A stretch of DNA of 64,000 nt from Leguminivora glycinivorella (GCF_023078275.1 NC_062991.1:2232001-2296000); one strand, 5' to 3'. Counted from the first letter of the stretch, positions 28,690 through 39,106 are shown. Translations and numbers: made by a program. Notes: generated by a model not told the origin, from the letters alone.

Positions 28690-29480
28690 TATATACATAC
28701 ATACATACATACATACATATAATCACGCCTGTATCCCATAATTATTTTGATATAAGAACAACTGTGCCAAGTTTCATGCTTTGGTCAAGAAAAAAAAGGT
28801 TTGGCCTCTTTTTGTCGATAAACGCTTCTACTATAGGCAGAGCACATGATCTAAGTTTCAGCAGGGGTGGCTCACTCCGCGATTCTATCGCCGCGCTACA
28901 AGTACATGCTGGCGGCCGCGAGTTCGCGGCCTAATCAGGGGTGGCGCGCGTTCTCACGGAACGCACGTTCGCACTTTCTATTGTTACTTTACGTCGCGAG
29001 TTTGTTTTTAAGGTTCATATGCGATGTCCACGTGTGGAATGGCTAATAATGCTTAGTTAAATAGACATCATGAATAAAATAGGACAATCTTACACAGATC
29101 TACTATTGATCCCACGGGAAAGTTCAATAAGGCTTGTGATGTTAGGACTTAAAGAAACATATAGAAATACTGTATATATACCTAGAAAGTACCCAAGACT
29201 TGAATATATAGTAAAACATTTTATCGGAGTATTAATTCGTGCATAGGCAACCCTATCGTCCGATGCTGCGCACGTGCGGCTCTTTTCTTTGTTAGAATTT
29301 TGTAGGCTTTTAAAAAGGCGGCATTTCGTGAACATCAAAGCAGTGGGCCTTCTGTACTTGTACTATTATGTATTCTGTGGTTTCAGTGCCACTCTTGGCA
29401 AAAAGGGGTTGAAGAAATCCAATTTGTGACAGGATGCCAGCTTCTTGCATACGCCACAATTTAACCCATATCCCACAGTC
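28690..29480 (+). repeat. CATA-associated repeat with two insertions
   Basis: Pieces 28690-28739, 28832-28860 and 29376-29480 are consecutive parts of the family. Insertion 1 (about 28740-28831) and insertion 2 (about 28861-29375) separate them. TTTCAG appears on both sides of insertion 2. Insertion 2 contains CAGGGGTGGC twice (28861 and 28935) and a SINE-B-like 3' scrap on the minus strand (29072-29235). The 155-codon frame over this area is a composite, not a gene. Confidence 0.7.
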
Positions 29481-30004
29481 GACTTTTCAAACGAAACGAA
29501 AAACCAACCTCCCCTTAATAAAACTCTCCCCACCCTTAACGCCCCAAAATAGCCGTTTGATGGCCAGCAGGCGCACGCGTCGATCCACTATCGATCGATT
29601 GATTTATATATACTTCCCTCTCGCTCGCTCCTATACGTCTTAACAACCACACTGCTCACACAAACCTTCAACCTTAGCTTACAAAATTACAGCTCAATTT
29701 TGATCAAAACTGAACATACTTTAGTCTTTTTAGTTGTAAATTGTTTTTTTTCAGCTTCGCAACTGTTTAAAAACAAAAAGTATAAAGTATATTAACTTTT
29801 AAATACACTTAGTACCTTTTTACTTTGAAAAGGTTCTTTATAGTGTTATTTAAAAGTTTGTGAAACACGCCAGATGCCAGACTATGAGACTCCTGCGCAA
29901 GGAGCTTATAAATAGAAGGTACTTTGTGCCCTATTTTATTGGAAGTGTGTTTTTTATCAATTTCATTATCATTTAATTTTGGTCGTTTAATTTAGTTTCA
30001 CCCA
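29481..30004. other. Unassigned
   Basis: A short TCGATCGATTGATTTATATA patch lies at 29591 and the rest is AT-rich; no feature can be supported. Confidence 0.3.
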
Positions 30005-30435
30005 CAGATTTATCATTTCGCTTACGCAAGACTGCTAAAGTGTGCAAAAGAGAAGCTGTCACGTACATATATGGTCATCCTATAAGTGGAAAAGAGGCAG
30101 ACTACAAATGGAAAAACGTGACCATTGTTGATGACAGACAGCGGCCGCTAAGCGACCTACTCAATTTAAGTTACGCTCCGCGCACACGGATGCAACAGTT
30201 GCACGGCGACATTTTTTGTCTCTGTTGTGCGTCCAAGGAGTGACGACAGAGACAAAAAATGTCGCCGTACAACTGTTGCATCCGTGTGTGCGGGCCCTTA
30301 ACGGATTAATCGGACCTTTTAAATAGTACAAATAGTTGCATTTATAGGATACAGTGGATGATTTCCGATTCGATTAAACAGTTAGAAAAGCAAATTATTC
30401 ACGTTATCATAGGTACATAATTTCTGAATTTTATA
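30005..30435 (+). repeat. Dispersed repeat R24, copy with MITE insertion
   Basis: It is collinear with 49098-49385: GTGTGCAAAAGAGAAGCT, AAAAGAGGCAGACTACAAAT, TACTCAATTTAAGTTA, then ACGGATTAAT and AAACAGTTAGAAAAGCAAAT. The only large difference is the MITE at 30174-30297. Confidence 0.85.
30174..30297. mobile_element. PIF/Harbinger-type MITE with a paralogous empty site
   Basis: The palindromic arms are CGCACACGGATGCAACAGTT and AACTGTTGCATCCGTGTGTG; the right end is CGGGCCC. TTA flanks it at 30171-30173 and 30298-30300. The paralogue at 49252-49266 reads TTTAAGTTAACGG with a single TTA, the expected empty site. Confidence 0.9.
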
Positions 30436-30446
30436 CTCCCAAAAAA

Positions 30447-30575
30447 CGGTCCGACACAGATAAAGAGAATAATAATCTGTGTTGAAAAAATCATTGCTCT
30501 ATCTTCAAAAACCAGGGAGGAAACAGTCGAGAGCGTTTGTATGAAGAATTGACCTCTCCTGTATCATCTTAAATC
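30447..30575 (+). repeat. R4 repeat, right half
   Basis: AACGGTCCGACACAGATAAA, TTCAAAAACCAGGGAGGAAA and CAGTCGAGAGCGTTTGTATG match 35385-35512. The end has drifted (CTCCTGTATCATCTTAA). Confidence 0.75.
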
Positions 30576-30844
30576 AACACCAGTCTTTGAAATCGGCACA
30601 TCTATAAAGATCAAGTGAATATGGCTCCGACCCAGTTCTAGAATAATTCGTAGCTGAAACGCTAGATTTTATATTACAAGTTTGTTCTTCAGTTGGCGCA
30701 TTGCGGGCTTAATCCGTCAATGCAGCAGGATTGCATCATATCATAGAATATAATCAAAGACATATGTAACTCCGTATAGACAGATAAAGTCTAAGAAAAT
30801 AACGTACCTCAAATGAATTGTCGCCTGCGGCATTTCCGGACCGA

Positions 30845-31005
30845 TACGACCTTCAAATCTTCAAGAAAAGAGCGTACATCCATCTTAAAGGCCGGCAACG
30901 CACCTCCAACACCTCTGATGTTTCGGGTGTCCATGGGCGGCGGTGATCGCTAACCATCAGGCGACCTGTCTGCTCGTTTGCCTCCTATCCCATAAAAAAA
31001 AACCT
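30845..31005 (+). mobile_element. LINE 3' UTR fragment
   Basis: TTAAAGGCCGGCAACGCACC, GGTGTCCATGGGCGGCGGTG, CCATCAGGCGACCTGTCTGC and CGTTTGCCTCCTATCC then a poly(A)-like run. This is a well-known lepidopteran LINE tail type. Confidence 0.65.
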
Positions 31006-31024
31006 ACAATAGGTAATTGCTTGA

Positions 31025-31257
31025 AAGTATTGTAGAATAGTACATTACGATACAAGTGCGTAAAAAAGAAGTTCGAAACGAGTGGCGATAAATTAAAATC
31101 GACACGAGTTACGAATTTCCTTTTCGCACGTGTATCGTACGACGTTTTTCAGTACAAATGAGCCTCCGAAGTTTCGACCTGGCATATAATGAACCACTTC
31201 TCGCACTAGTGCGTAAAAAACGACCATCTGTACTGAAAAAACATTTTAGCGTTGTGC
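31025..31257. repeat. Dispersed repeat with TACGATACAAGTGCG arms
   Basis: ATTACGATACAAGTGCGTAA with AAGAAGTTCG pairs with CGAATTTCCTTTTCGCACGT and GTATCGTACGA. It is a familiar lepidopteran palindromic repeat. Confidence 0.7.
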
Positions 31258-31547
31258 CTGGCAAAAAGCTGAAGCTACGTAAATAATGAACGAAATAAAG
31301 CTTTTAACTCAAAACTTGTAAAAAAATTTGAGCTTTTACACTTCAATTAAACATAGATTACCCCCTTAGATGAAGCATATTATATCGAGAGAAAGATGGG
31401 CACGGTTTTTTAGGGTTCCGTACCAAATAGGTACAAAATCAAATCTGTGTTAACCTACCTCTATATACAGGATGTAACATTAATGCTGGTGATCCATTTA
31501 AGAGCATAACCGGTATCGAATAGCGGTTACGAATACCACTTCCTTTT

Positions 31548-32035
31548 TAGGGTTCCGCAGTCAACTAGGAACCCTTATAGTTTCGCCATGTCTGTCTGTC
31601 CGTCCGTCCGTCCGTCCGTCCGTCCGTCCGTCCGTCCGTCCGTCCGTCCGCGGATAATCTCAGTAACCGTTAGCACTAGAAAGCTGAAATTTGGTACCAA
31701 TATGTATATCAATCACGTCAACAAAGTGCAAAACTAAAAAATGGAAAAAATGTTTTATTACGGTACCCCCCTACATGTAAAGTGGGGGCTGATATTTTTT
31801 TTCATTCTAACCCCAACGTGTGATATATCGTTGGGTAGGTATTTAAAAATGAATAAGGGTTTTCTAAGATCGTTTTTTGATAATATTAATATTTTCGGAA
31901 ATAATCGCTCCTAAAGGAAAAACAAGTGCGTCCCCCCCCCCTCTAACTTTTGAACCATATGTTTAAAAAATATGAAAAAAATCACAAATGTAGAACTTTA
32001 TAAAGACTTTCTAGGAAAATTGTTTTGACTTTACT
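31548..32035 (-). repeat. R1 dispersed repeat, copy 3 (inverted)
   Basis: It runs from AGGGTTCCGCAGTCAACTAG through a (CCGT)n tract of about 14 units to CTTTCTAGGAAAATTGTTTT. It lacks the GGCCGG end. Confidence 0.85.
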
Positions 32036-32195
32036 GTGATAATCAATTTAAGAACTAAATATTTGTCAGTTATGCGTTTTCTAAGCATGTCGCGGAGGTC
32101 TACAGCTCCCAGAGACACTAGTAATACAAGGAATTAACGTAAGAAAACCAAGATCTACATTTTCCCTTTATTTTAAAAATATAATTTGAAATATA

Positions 32196-32856
32196 CAGTA
32201 GAGTCCGGTTCTAACGACGCCCAAGGGACCGCTGATATTACGTCGTACTAACTGGACGTCGTACAAAACGAATTTCATTTCGGTTTAAAGATATGTCATT
32301 TTTTAGAATGCGTACTTGCTCATCACCGGCAAATTACTGTCGTATTTCGTAATAATAAATAGTCGCGTTCCTTGAACCTCGATTTACGTAATTAATATGA
32401 CAATGGATTTTTTTATTAAGTAAAACTATTTTATACGCAATCGAAAAACAAAAAGTGGGTTCTATTTAGCTCATAACTTTAGACCCGAGGCGAACCAATT
32501 GTTAAAATTATTAAAACCAATGCTCCAAAAAGTCACATGGCCACAATCTCATCTTGCTACTTGTAGGCAAGACAGGGGGGGCATGACATGCTTGGGGCGG
32601 AAATAGCTTTGTTTCCTCAATTTACTAGTAAAAACGTTGTCCCTCGTCGTTGTTATCGGACTTGATGGACGGATTTTGCGTAAAATTACGTCGTAAAAAG
32701 CGGTTGGTCGTTAAAACCGGAGTCGTAATAAACGGATGTACTTTCATAATATCACATATGAAAACCAAACAAATACCTGTGCTTCCGTTATTCGGTTATT
32801 GTAAGCGGTTGAACGTTAGGTATATGCGGAGTCGTAATACTAACTGGACTCTACTG
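32196..32856. mobile_element. Tc1/mariner-type non-autonomous element
   Basis: The ends CAGTAGAGTCCGGTTCTAAC and ACTAACTGGACTCTACTG are inverted, with TA at 32194-32195 and 32857-32858. 661 bp. Subterminal ACGTCGTAC-type and GAGTCGTAAT motifs repeat near both ends, as in pogo/Tigger-like elements. No transposase remains. Confidence 0.85.
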
Positions 32857-33084
32857 TATAAAATGTATATTTGAGTGGACTCGGGACTATTGTTTAATCT
32901 TCACGTTTAGTTAGATTATAAAATCATGATTATACTATGACTTCTTTAAGAAATTCAGTGCAGGACTGCAGGTGCGTAATGTTGTAAATGAAAAGTAATA
33001 CATAAATCTTTATTGTTACAAAACATTGAAGAATTACGTACTTTTGACCCTTTTTTATGCCTAATTTGGTCATTTTGGGAAATA

Positions 33085-33197
33085 AACATAGTTTCGGTTA
33101 TTAACCGGTTAGAGACTTTGAAAACCGGTTTTTAACAAAGGCCAAAAAGTCTCGGTTAACCGGTTTTTCGGTTAACCGGTTAACCGGTTTGCATACC
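33085..33197. mobile_element. GGTTAACCGG-rich element end (hAT-like)
   Basis: TTAACCGGTT or close variants occur six times in about 110 bases. The right end TAACCGGTTTGCATACCCTA reads as an inverted TAGGGTATGCAAACC terminus, a form common in hAT MITEs. The left terminus is not clear. Confidence 0.55.
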
Positions 33198-34060
33198 CTA
33201 CTACCTACACTTAGCCAACATGCCAACCGATTACGCCCCGAAGGGAACGAAAAGCATTCAACACTGTCGCAAGATACCTACACAATGCGTTTTGTATTGT
33301 AGCACAAGCGACTTGACTGGCTCCTTGCCTAGGCATCCTGATATATTATTATATTATTAAAGTATAATATGAACGTTTTAAACCACTTAAAAATTATTAA
33401 TCCAAAGTCTGTGGTAGTAGTCTATATTTAAAGCAGCTTTCTAAACCGAAATAGCCCCAAGCGGCAATGAACAAACTGTGAACTTCTAGCTTACCCTAGG
33501 GCTAAAACACTGAATCCAAAAGGTCGCAAGCGCCTACTACATCCATAGACTTTTACTACCTTCTTACTAAAGCATGGTTTCCTAGAAAAGGGACGGCTTA
33601 GAAGTGAAAGGTAGTAAGTCAGTATGGAAATATTAGACGCTTAGTACGTTTACCTTATTTCAAACCCAGTGCTTCGCTAGAACAAGGATAGCTCATAAGC
33701 AAAAGGCAGTAAGTTCGTATGAAAATTTTAGGCGCTTAGTACGTTCTGCGTTGAATGTTTGTAGAGTGGAATGCCCTACTAAACTTGATCCAGAGTCGTG
33801 ACCTGCGCTAGGCTGCTTATATCTACAATCAATAATTTTATCACGATGTAAAATAAACCTTAAAAACTAAGGATAAAGTTGCATTTTGAAGAGCTTAGTG
33901 TAACCTTTCCGAAATGATTCCAGGACATTCTATTTGATATTATATGCCTTTATTTTTTCGGTTGATATTTGAATGGAGTTAAACCATATACGTGCAGCCA
34001 ATATTAAAGATACGAGTACACGGACAAAGTGTCAAAAACAAGTATGCATTATTTTAAAGT
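33198..34060. other. Unassigned, with one direct repeat
   Basis: Around 33611-33652 and 33700-33748 the phrases GTAGTAAGTC/GCAGTAAGTT ... GCGCTTAGTACGTT-like recur, about 92 bp apart. Otherwise nothing. Confidence 0.35.
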
Positions 34061-34067
34061 GTAAGAA

Positions 34068-35512
34068 TTAAGAGGATACGGTAGTGAAAATGCTAAAATG
34101 GAAAGGAGCACCCCTTTCGTGTGATACTATACAGCACGACCACGGATGATTTTATTAATTCTGATGCGGTACAAATTCACGAAAAAAAATGTACTTTTTT
34201 GTACTGACGTTTAAAAAAAATGTACCCTTATGATTTTGGAGTTTCGACATAGGGCCCGTGGTCGTGCTAGGTAGGTACTCCCTGGCACGACCACACTATA
34301 TTTAATGAGATTTTAAATTTCTGTTGCAGTACAAATTCACGAAAAAAATGTACTTTTTTGTACTTACCTTTTAAAAAAAATACCCTCATGGTTTCGGAGT
34401 TTTGACATGGGATGTGGTCGTGCTAGATAGGTGGTACTTCCTGGCACGACCACACTATATTTATGTTTAATTTGATGGTCAAATGAATACTAAACAAGTG
34501 TTTTGAAATTGTACTATGTAAATTACTTCAAAAACTTAGTGCGGTCGTGCCAGGGAGTACCTATCGAGCACGACCACAACACACGTCGAAACTCCGAAAC
34601 CATGAGGGTACTTTTTATAAAAAGGTAAGTACAGAAAAGTACATTTTTTTTCGTGAATTTGTACCACTACAGAAATTAAAAAAATCGTTAAATATAGTGT
34701 GGTCGTGCCAGGAAGTACCACCTATCTAGCACGACCACACCCCATGTCAAAACTCTGAAACCATGAGGGTATTTTTTTTTAAAAGGTAAGTACAAAAAAG
34801 TACATTTTTTTTCGTGAATTTGTACTGCAACAGAAATTTAAAATCTCATTAAATATAGTGTGGTCGTGCCAGGGAGTACCTACCTAGCACGACCACGGGC
34901 CCTATGTCGAAACTCCAAAATCATAAGGGTACATTTTTTTTAAACGTCAGTACAAAAAAGTACATTTTTTTTCGTGAATTTGTACCGCATCAGAATTAAT
35001 AAAATCATCCGTGGTCGTGCTGTATAGTATCACACCCCCTTTCAACTTGGGAATTTTAGTTAAATATACAAGTGTTATTAACTAGATTTATCGAAAAAAA
35101 AATGTCCATTAATAACAACTCAGTCAAAAGACATTTCAAAAAAATCTTTAAAATCGAGGTTCCGCTCTCGACTCTTTCCTCCTTCAAAACTTAATCAATC
35201 TGAACGAAATTTGAGAATCTGAATAACAATGAAATAATCTATGTCGGACCGTTTAGTTTTTTGGTTAATTGTTACCAATCTTGAGTATCACACCTTTTTT
35301 TGCGCCACAATGAAAAAGGCCGTATTTGGAAATTTTTGATTGGCTCTCTAGAATCTTTAAAAAGCAGAATATCAAAAAAATCAAAACGGTCCGACACAGA
35401 TAAAAATAATAACAATCTGTGTTGAAAAGATCATTGCTCTATCTTCAAAAACCAGGGAGGAAATAGTCGAGAGCGTTTGTATGGAGAATTGACCCCTACC
35501 GTATCCTCTTAA
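34068..35512. mobile_element. R4 element (TTAA-flanked), host of the hairpin array
   Basis: Ends GAGGATACGGTAG (34072) and CTACCGTATCCTC (35508) are inverted, and TTAA lies at both borders (34068-34071, 35509-35512). That resembles piggyBac-style TTAA targeting, though the ends do not start CCC. The R4 interior includes AACGGTCCGACACAGAT arms. Partial copies: 30447-30575 and 59440-59710. An outer pair GTACACGGACAAAGTGTCAA / CACTTTGTCTGTGTAC flanks even this unit. Confidence 0.7.
34119..35035. mobile_element. Fold-back element made of tandem hairpin units
   Basis: It is 917 bp with ends GTGTGATACTATACAG and CTGTATAGTATCACAC. The 8-bp duplication CCCCTTTC sits exactly at 34111-34118 and 35036-35043. 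Twelve copies of a 10-mer alternate in orientation: GCACGACCAC at 34134, 34285, 34444, 34568, 34729, 34887 and GTGGTCGTGC at 34258, 34414, 34541 (one change), 34699, 34860, 35011. They bound six units of 134, 139, 107, 141, 141 and 134 bp separated by 17-20 bp. Left and right halves are near-identical inverted copies. No protein is encoded. Confidence 0.92.
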
Positions 35513-35517
35513 GGTCG

Positions 35518-36020
35518 TGTATACATATATTTTGGCACTTTGTCTGTGTACATATTTATTGTTCACTGTACGTGTTCTTTTAAATGAAGATTAAGGCTTT
35601 CTTTGCCTAAATAAGATTGTTTCTTTAATAACAAAATATCGTTTCCATGTTAGGGTATTGTCATGAAATTTTCGAACTAAGTATATTCGAAACAAAGCTG
35701 ATTTTTCTTTGAAAATAACGAGGTTCTGTAATGTATCATAATAAAAGGTGCTTTGTAGCTTCCCTTTAGGTACCTAAAGTAAGTAGTACAGTCAGCAAGA
35801 ATGAAATGAAAAAATGAAAAATGAAAATTATTTATTTCATAAAAATCTACGTTGCTTAACATAGTTGTCGAGTCCTTCCAGTTGGTACGAAGTACCTGTA
35901 ATCTAAGAATATTAGCTAATGGAGTGGAACCTACCTATTGATTAATATGTACCTACAGTTCGGGGACAGAAATATAAAACTTAATTTTTTTCATGTATAG
36001 ACACACATTTATTTTTGTTT
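35518..36020. other. Unassigned
   Basis: AT-rich with no repeat partner found apart from the outer arm at 35530-35556. Confidence 0.3.
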
Positions 36021-36079
36021 ATTGTGCCTGAGCTGTAAGTTCACATTTTTGACACATTTTTTTTGAAGTATGTTGCGAT

Positions 36080-36570
36080 CACAGACCATTGCCCTATAGA
36101 CATCCATTACAAGATGACTCGCGGTCGCCAGACTTCCTAGTATTTCGCTCGCCGTGCCCGATCAGTATCGACCAAGTAACAGACCCGAAAGCAGCGCGTG
36201 TTTTTCGCACTAAAAAATTGGAAAAGGGTATTTTGATGCCTTAAAGATGTCCACCTGTAGTGTGAAATGGTGTGGAAAGTTAACAAGAAGCTCAAATTTA
36301 AAAACAGACGGCATTACATTCCACAAATAAGTCATATTTATAATTTATTCAGAGCCGGCATAGGTCAACTTACATTGGCCACTTACGCGACAGTAGAGGG
36401 ACAGTCATACTTCTGTCCCTTTTCATCTGGCGCGACTGCCCGCCGTCCTTGAAACGGCCAATCACAGCGCGCTTAACACATTCCCCGCCCGCTCCTCGCA
36501 CCCCAAACACTGGTGACTCGTATCGCGAACAAAATATACAAGATTTCTACTCTATAGGAGGTTCTCTGTG
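36080..36570 (+). mobile_element. P-superfamily-like miniature element, copy 1
   Basis: It is 491 bp. Ends CACAGACCATTGCCCTATAG and CTATAGGAGGTTCTCTGTG are imperfectly inverted. GTTGCGAT is duplicated exactly on both sides (36072-36079, 36571-36578). P elements make 8-bp duplications, have ends starting CA, and encode THAP-domain transposases; the broken THAP start exon inside agrees. A second copy, inverted, is at 53536-54044. Confidence 0.85.
36247..36330 (+). pseudogene. Broken THAP-domain start exon (27 codons)
   Basis: The ATG opens a 27-residue frame MSTCSVKWCGK...TDGITFHK then TAA. Cys4 and Cys9 with C-x4-C spacing, and the ITFHK that follows, match the start of a C2CH THAP zinc finger, the DNA-binding domain of P-element transposases. 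The C-x2-H half is absent, the frame stops, and no GT donor sits at the expected exon edge. By inference it is a relic kept because it lies near the element's end. Confidence 0.65.
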
Positions 36571-37003
36571 GTTGCGATCCTTTGCCAAATCTAGCGATTA
36601 TTTACGAATTGGTTGAATCGATTAGGCCCTTTAAGGAGGCGCTTAAACAAATATACGATTTCTGTTTACTTACTGAAGTGTCATTTGAAGCGAAATGACA
36701 GACTCTGCCACAGCACTAGTTTAAAAATAAAAATAAATGATAAATGACATAATAAGTAAATCCTACGTGATAAATGAATATCGTAAAATACTCACTAACG
36801 AAGAACCTCAAAAATGTAACATATATGTCAGATTATGTTTAAAGTAAGCGATTGATTGTTTTTGAGTACTTGATTTTTTTAAATATTATTGCAGGATTTT
36901 ATTTTAAATTTCATTTGCTCGCGCCAGTTTACGTTTTGTGGACACTGTCATGTGTCAAAAATGTGAACTTACAGCTCCGGGACAATAGTGGTTATATTCT
37001 GTC

Positions 37004-37133
37004 AAACAAGTCTGTCAGTAAATAAGAATTAAGAAAACTATAGGTATCCTTTTCTCTAGCACCCTAAAGAAAAGAATAAAGGAAGTTTTCTTTGTTCTTA
37101 TTTACTGACAGACTTGGTTGACAGAGTATAGTT
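37004..37133. mobile_element. Palindromic MITE, 130 bp
   Basis: ATTCTGTCAAACAAGTCTGT, CAGTAAATAAGAA pairs with TTCTTATTTACTGACAGACT and TGGTTGACAGAGTAT. The centre carries AGAAAACT/AGTTTTCT. Confidence 0.85.
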
Positions 37134-37244
37134 TAGGCGACGGAACGACCAACCTCCGTGGTGCGCGCGTGCTGGCAGCCTGGCCGGTACATACCTGCCC
37201 GCGCGCGTCTTTTGTTTAGGTATACTTATAAGTACATTATATAA

Positions 37245-37740
37245 GTACATATCTCCATGAAATAAAACTATGGAAACGGATTAAATCGCGTATAATGAAT
37301 TTACAATTTATCCCGACAATAGGGAACTTGACTGTAGTTAAAATAAAATATTTTATACCATTCACGAAATAAAGCATCAGATAATTAGGTATACGAAAAA
37401 CATGGACAGAAGTTATTTTTAAATCCAATTTCTATTTAATAAGTCAGGTAAGAATATATATATTATAAAGTAACTGAGTTGACCGTGACGTCACTCAATT
37501 CAATTTCATATAAATTCCATGTTAGCAAGTCGTAAAAATTCGTTTTGACAGTTCTTAAAAAGAAGCTGATTTGACTAGAAGGCAAGTAGCCTATTCATTC
37601 ATTCAATTCATTGTAATTTTTCCCCAGTCACCCGTTGACCACGAACGCTGTAAAGTGTTCGAAACGTCGGGATGAATTATAAATTCATTATACGCGATTT
37701 AATCAGTTTCCATAGTTTTATTTCATGAGTAATTAACGAG
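37245..37740 (+). mobile_element. Penelope-like 3' end with inverted piece at its 5' side
   Basis: The inverted piece 37254-37316 (CATGAAATAAAACTATGGAA, CGCGTATAATGAATTTACAA) is the complement of 37666-37725. The plus-strand part has GTTGACCACGAACGCTGTAA, the hairpin motif (37637-37671), and ATTATACGCGATTTAATC. No endonuclease frame is recognisable between them; assignment to Penelope rests on the shared build and motif. Confidence 0.6.
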
Positions 37741-37997
37741 TAACAAAAGACAATAATATTTCCATTTTTTTAGTTCAGGCTCCGTAGCCGAATGGCATTT
37801 TTGCGACGCGAGACGCAGAAAGCTATGCAATTGCATTGGATCAACCCACTATTTTTGACGCTGACTGTACTTTCGGGGGATCGAAGAATCTCAAAGGCCT
37901 TTATGAGTGCAACTTTCGTAATATAGATACTCCTTTGGAAGATGCTTTTCATTGTTATAAAGTTATTATAATAATTGTATCAAGTATTTTACTTTTA

Positions 37998-38330
37998 AGC
38001 ACTGGTAGCCCAGCGGTAAGTGCGTGCTACTTTCGTTCCGGAAGTCGCGGGTTCGAACCCCGGCTCGCACCAATGAGTTTTTCGGAACTAATGTGCGAAA
38101 TGTCATTAGATATTTGCCAGTCGCTTTTCGGTGAAGGAAAACATCGTGAGGAAACCGGACTAATTCCAATAAGGTCTAGTTACCCTTCGGGTTGGAAGGT
38201 CAGATGGCGGTCGCTTTCGTAAAACCCTAAAAACTAGTGCCTACGCCAAATCTTGGGATTAGTTGTCAAAGCAGACCCCAGACTCCCATGAGCCGTGGCA
38301 AATGCCGGGATAACGCAAGAAGGATGATGT
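37998..38330 (+). mobile_element. SINE-A, full-length reference copy
   Basis: Head: A box TGGTAGCCCAGCGGTAAGTG and B box GGTTCGAACCCCGGC, for RNA polymerase III. Body: GAAATGTCATTAGATATTTG, CGGTGAAGGAAAACATCGTG, CTAGTTACCCTTCGGGTTGG, CCAAATCTTGGGATTAGTTG. End: GCCGGGATAACGCAAGAAGG then ATGATG. The end resembles RTE tails, so RTE enzymes likely mobilise it. There is no coding potential; the 128-codon frame is incidental. Confidence 0.9.
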
Positions 38331-38479
38331 ATTTATTATTTTACTGGGTTTATTTTATGAAAATTTAATTTATTATGGAACGTTGAAACTTAGTTTTTTT
38401 CGGTGATAAAAAAAATTCAATTTAATTTATATGAATTCAATTAACATGGGGCCTATTGCATAACCATTTACTACTCATT

Positions 38480-38585
38480 AGACTTATATTGACCGGGATA
38501 TAGACCGTTATATTGACCGTGGGATACCGGGAGCTCGACAAAAATCAAAAATGTAATCACGGTAATAATTAATCTATAATTTTTA
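38480..38585. mobile_element. Scrap of a Penelope-like 3' end
   Basis: TATTGACCGGGATATAGACC and GGGAGCTCGACAAAAATCAA occur in head-to-head order with most of the middle lost. Same family as 55295-55690. Confidence 0.6.
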
Positions 38586-38587
38586 TC

Positions 38588-38975
38588 CTGGACAATACAC
38601 CCAGTTTTTATTGAATTCCGTTAACTTTAATTGAAGGTCCTTTAAATCAAATACAATTAATTTCTCTAAGAAACTAGCGTCTTAACTCTTACGGTTATAG
38701 AGTTATTAAAAAAATAAAAATAATTACTGAATACGTGCGTGACAGCCTTTACCACTTCCCAATGTTATTTGTTTTGACATGTGCCGTCAATCACTTCACA
38801 CTAACTTGAATATTATTCTCACACTAATTAATTAATTTATTATGTATGAAAACGATGAAAATATTTTTTTGGCGAATTTAACTAAAAGTGATATACAGGG
38901 TGGTTCCTGATAACGAACCTGATGTCGAATTTAACGGAAAACAAAAAAAAACACGGCGTATAAATTTAATGAAAA
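38588..38975 (-). repeat. Dispersed repeat R8, inverted copy
   Basis: Complement of 23755-24165 (for example ATTGAATTCCGTTAACTT and TTATTTGTTTTGACATGTGC). Confidence 0.75.
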
Positions 38976-39106
38976 TAACCGTGAATCAATCAAAACTCTT
39001 AATTTACAACTCATATTAAAAGTGGCAGTCCCCCTCCAATTCCTTTTATAAGAAAGAGAGTTCAACTTATAATACAAGTTGTTTGTTATTTCTGGCGTAA
39101 CCATAA

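Larger units (their letters stand above)
36022..36985. mobile_element. MITE with TTGTGCCTGAGCTGTAAG ends, host of the P-like element
   Basis: TTGTGCCTGAGCTGTAAGTT, CACATTTTTGACACA at the left pairs with TGTGTCAAAAATGTG, AACTTACAGCTCCGGGACAA at the right. The P-like element at 36080-36570 lies within it. Confidence 0.75.

Noticed and set aside
28467..28934. 155-residue plus-strand frame, the longest outside the LINE after excluding its overlaps
   Set aside because: It runs across the end of one dispersed repeat, a CATA microsatellite and two inserts; composition is low-complexity and no domain is visible.
32650..32874. 74-residue frame in the Tc1/mariner-type element as a transposase remnant
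   Set aside because: No DDE motif or helix-turn-helix pattern is visible, and it runs over the element's end.
36267..36452. 61-residue frame repeated at 53654-53839
   Set aside because: It is conserved only because the two P-like copies are similar, and it is in a different frame from the THAP exon with no recognisable domain.
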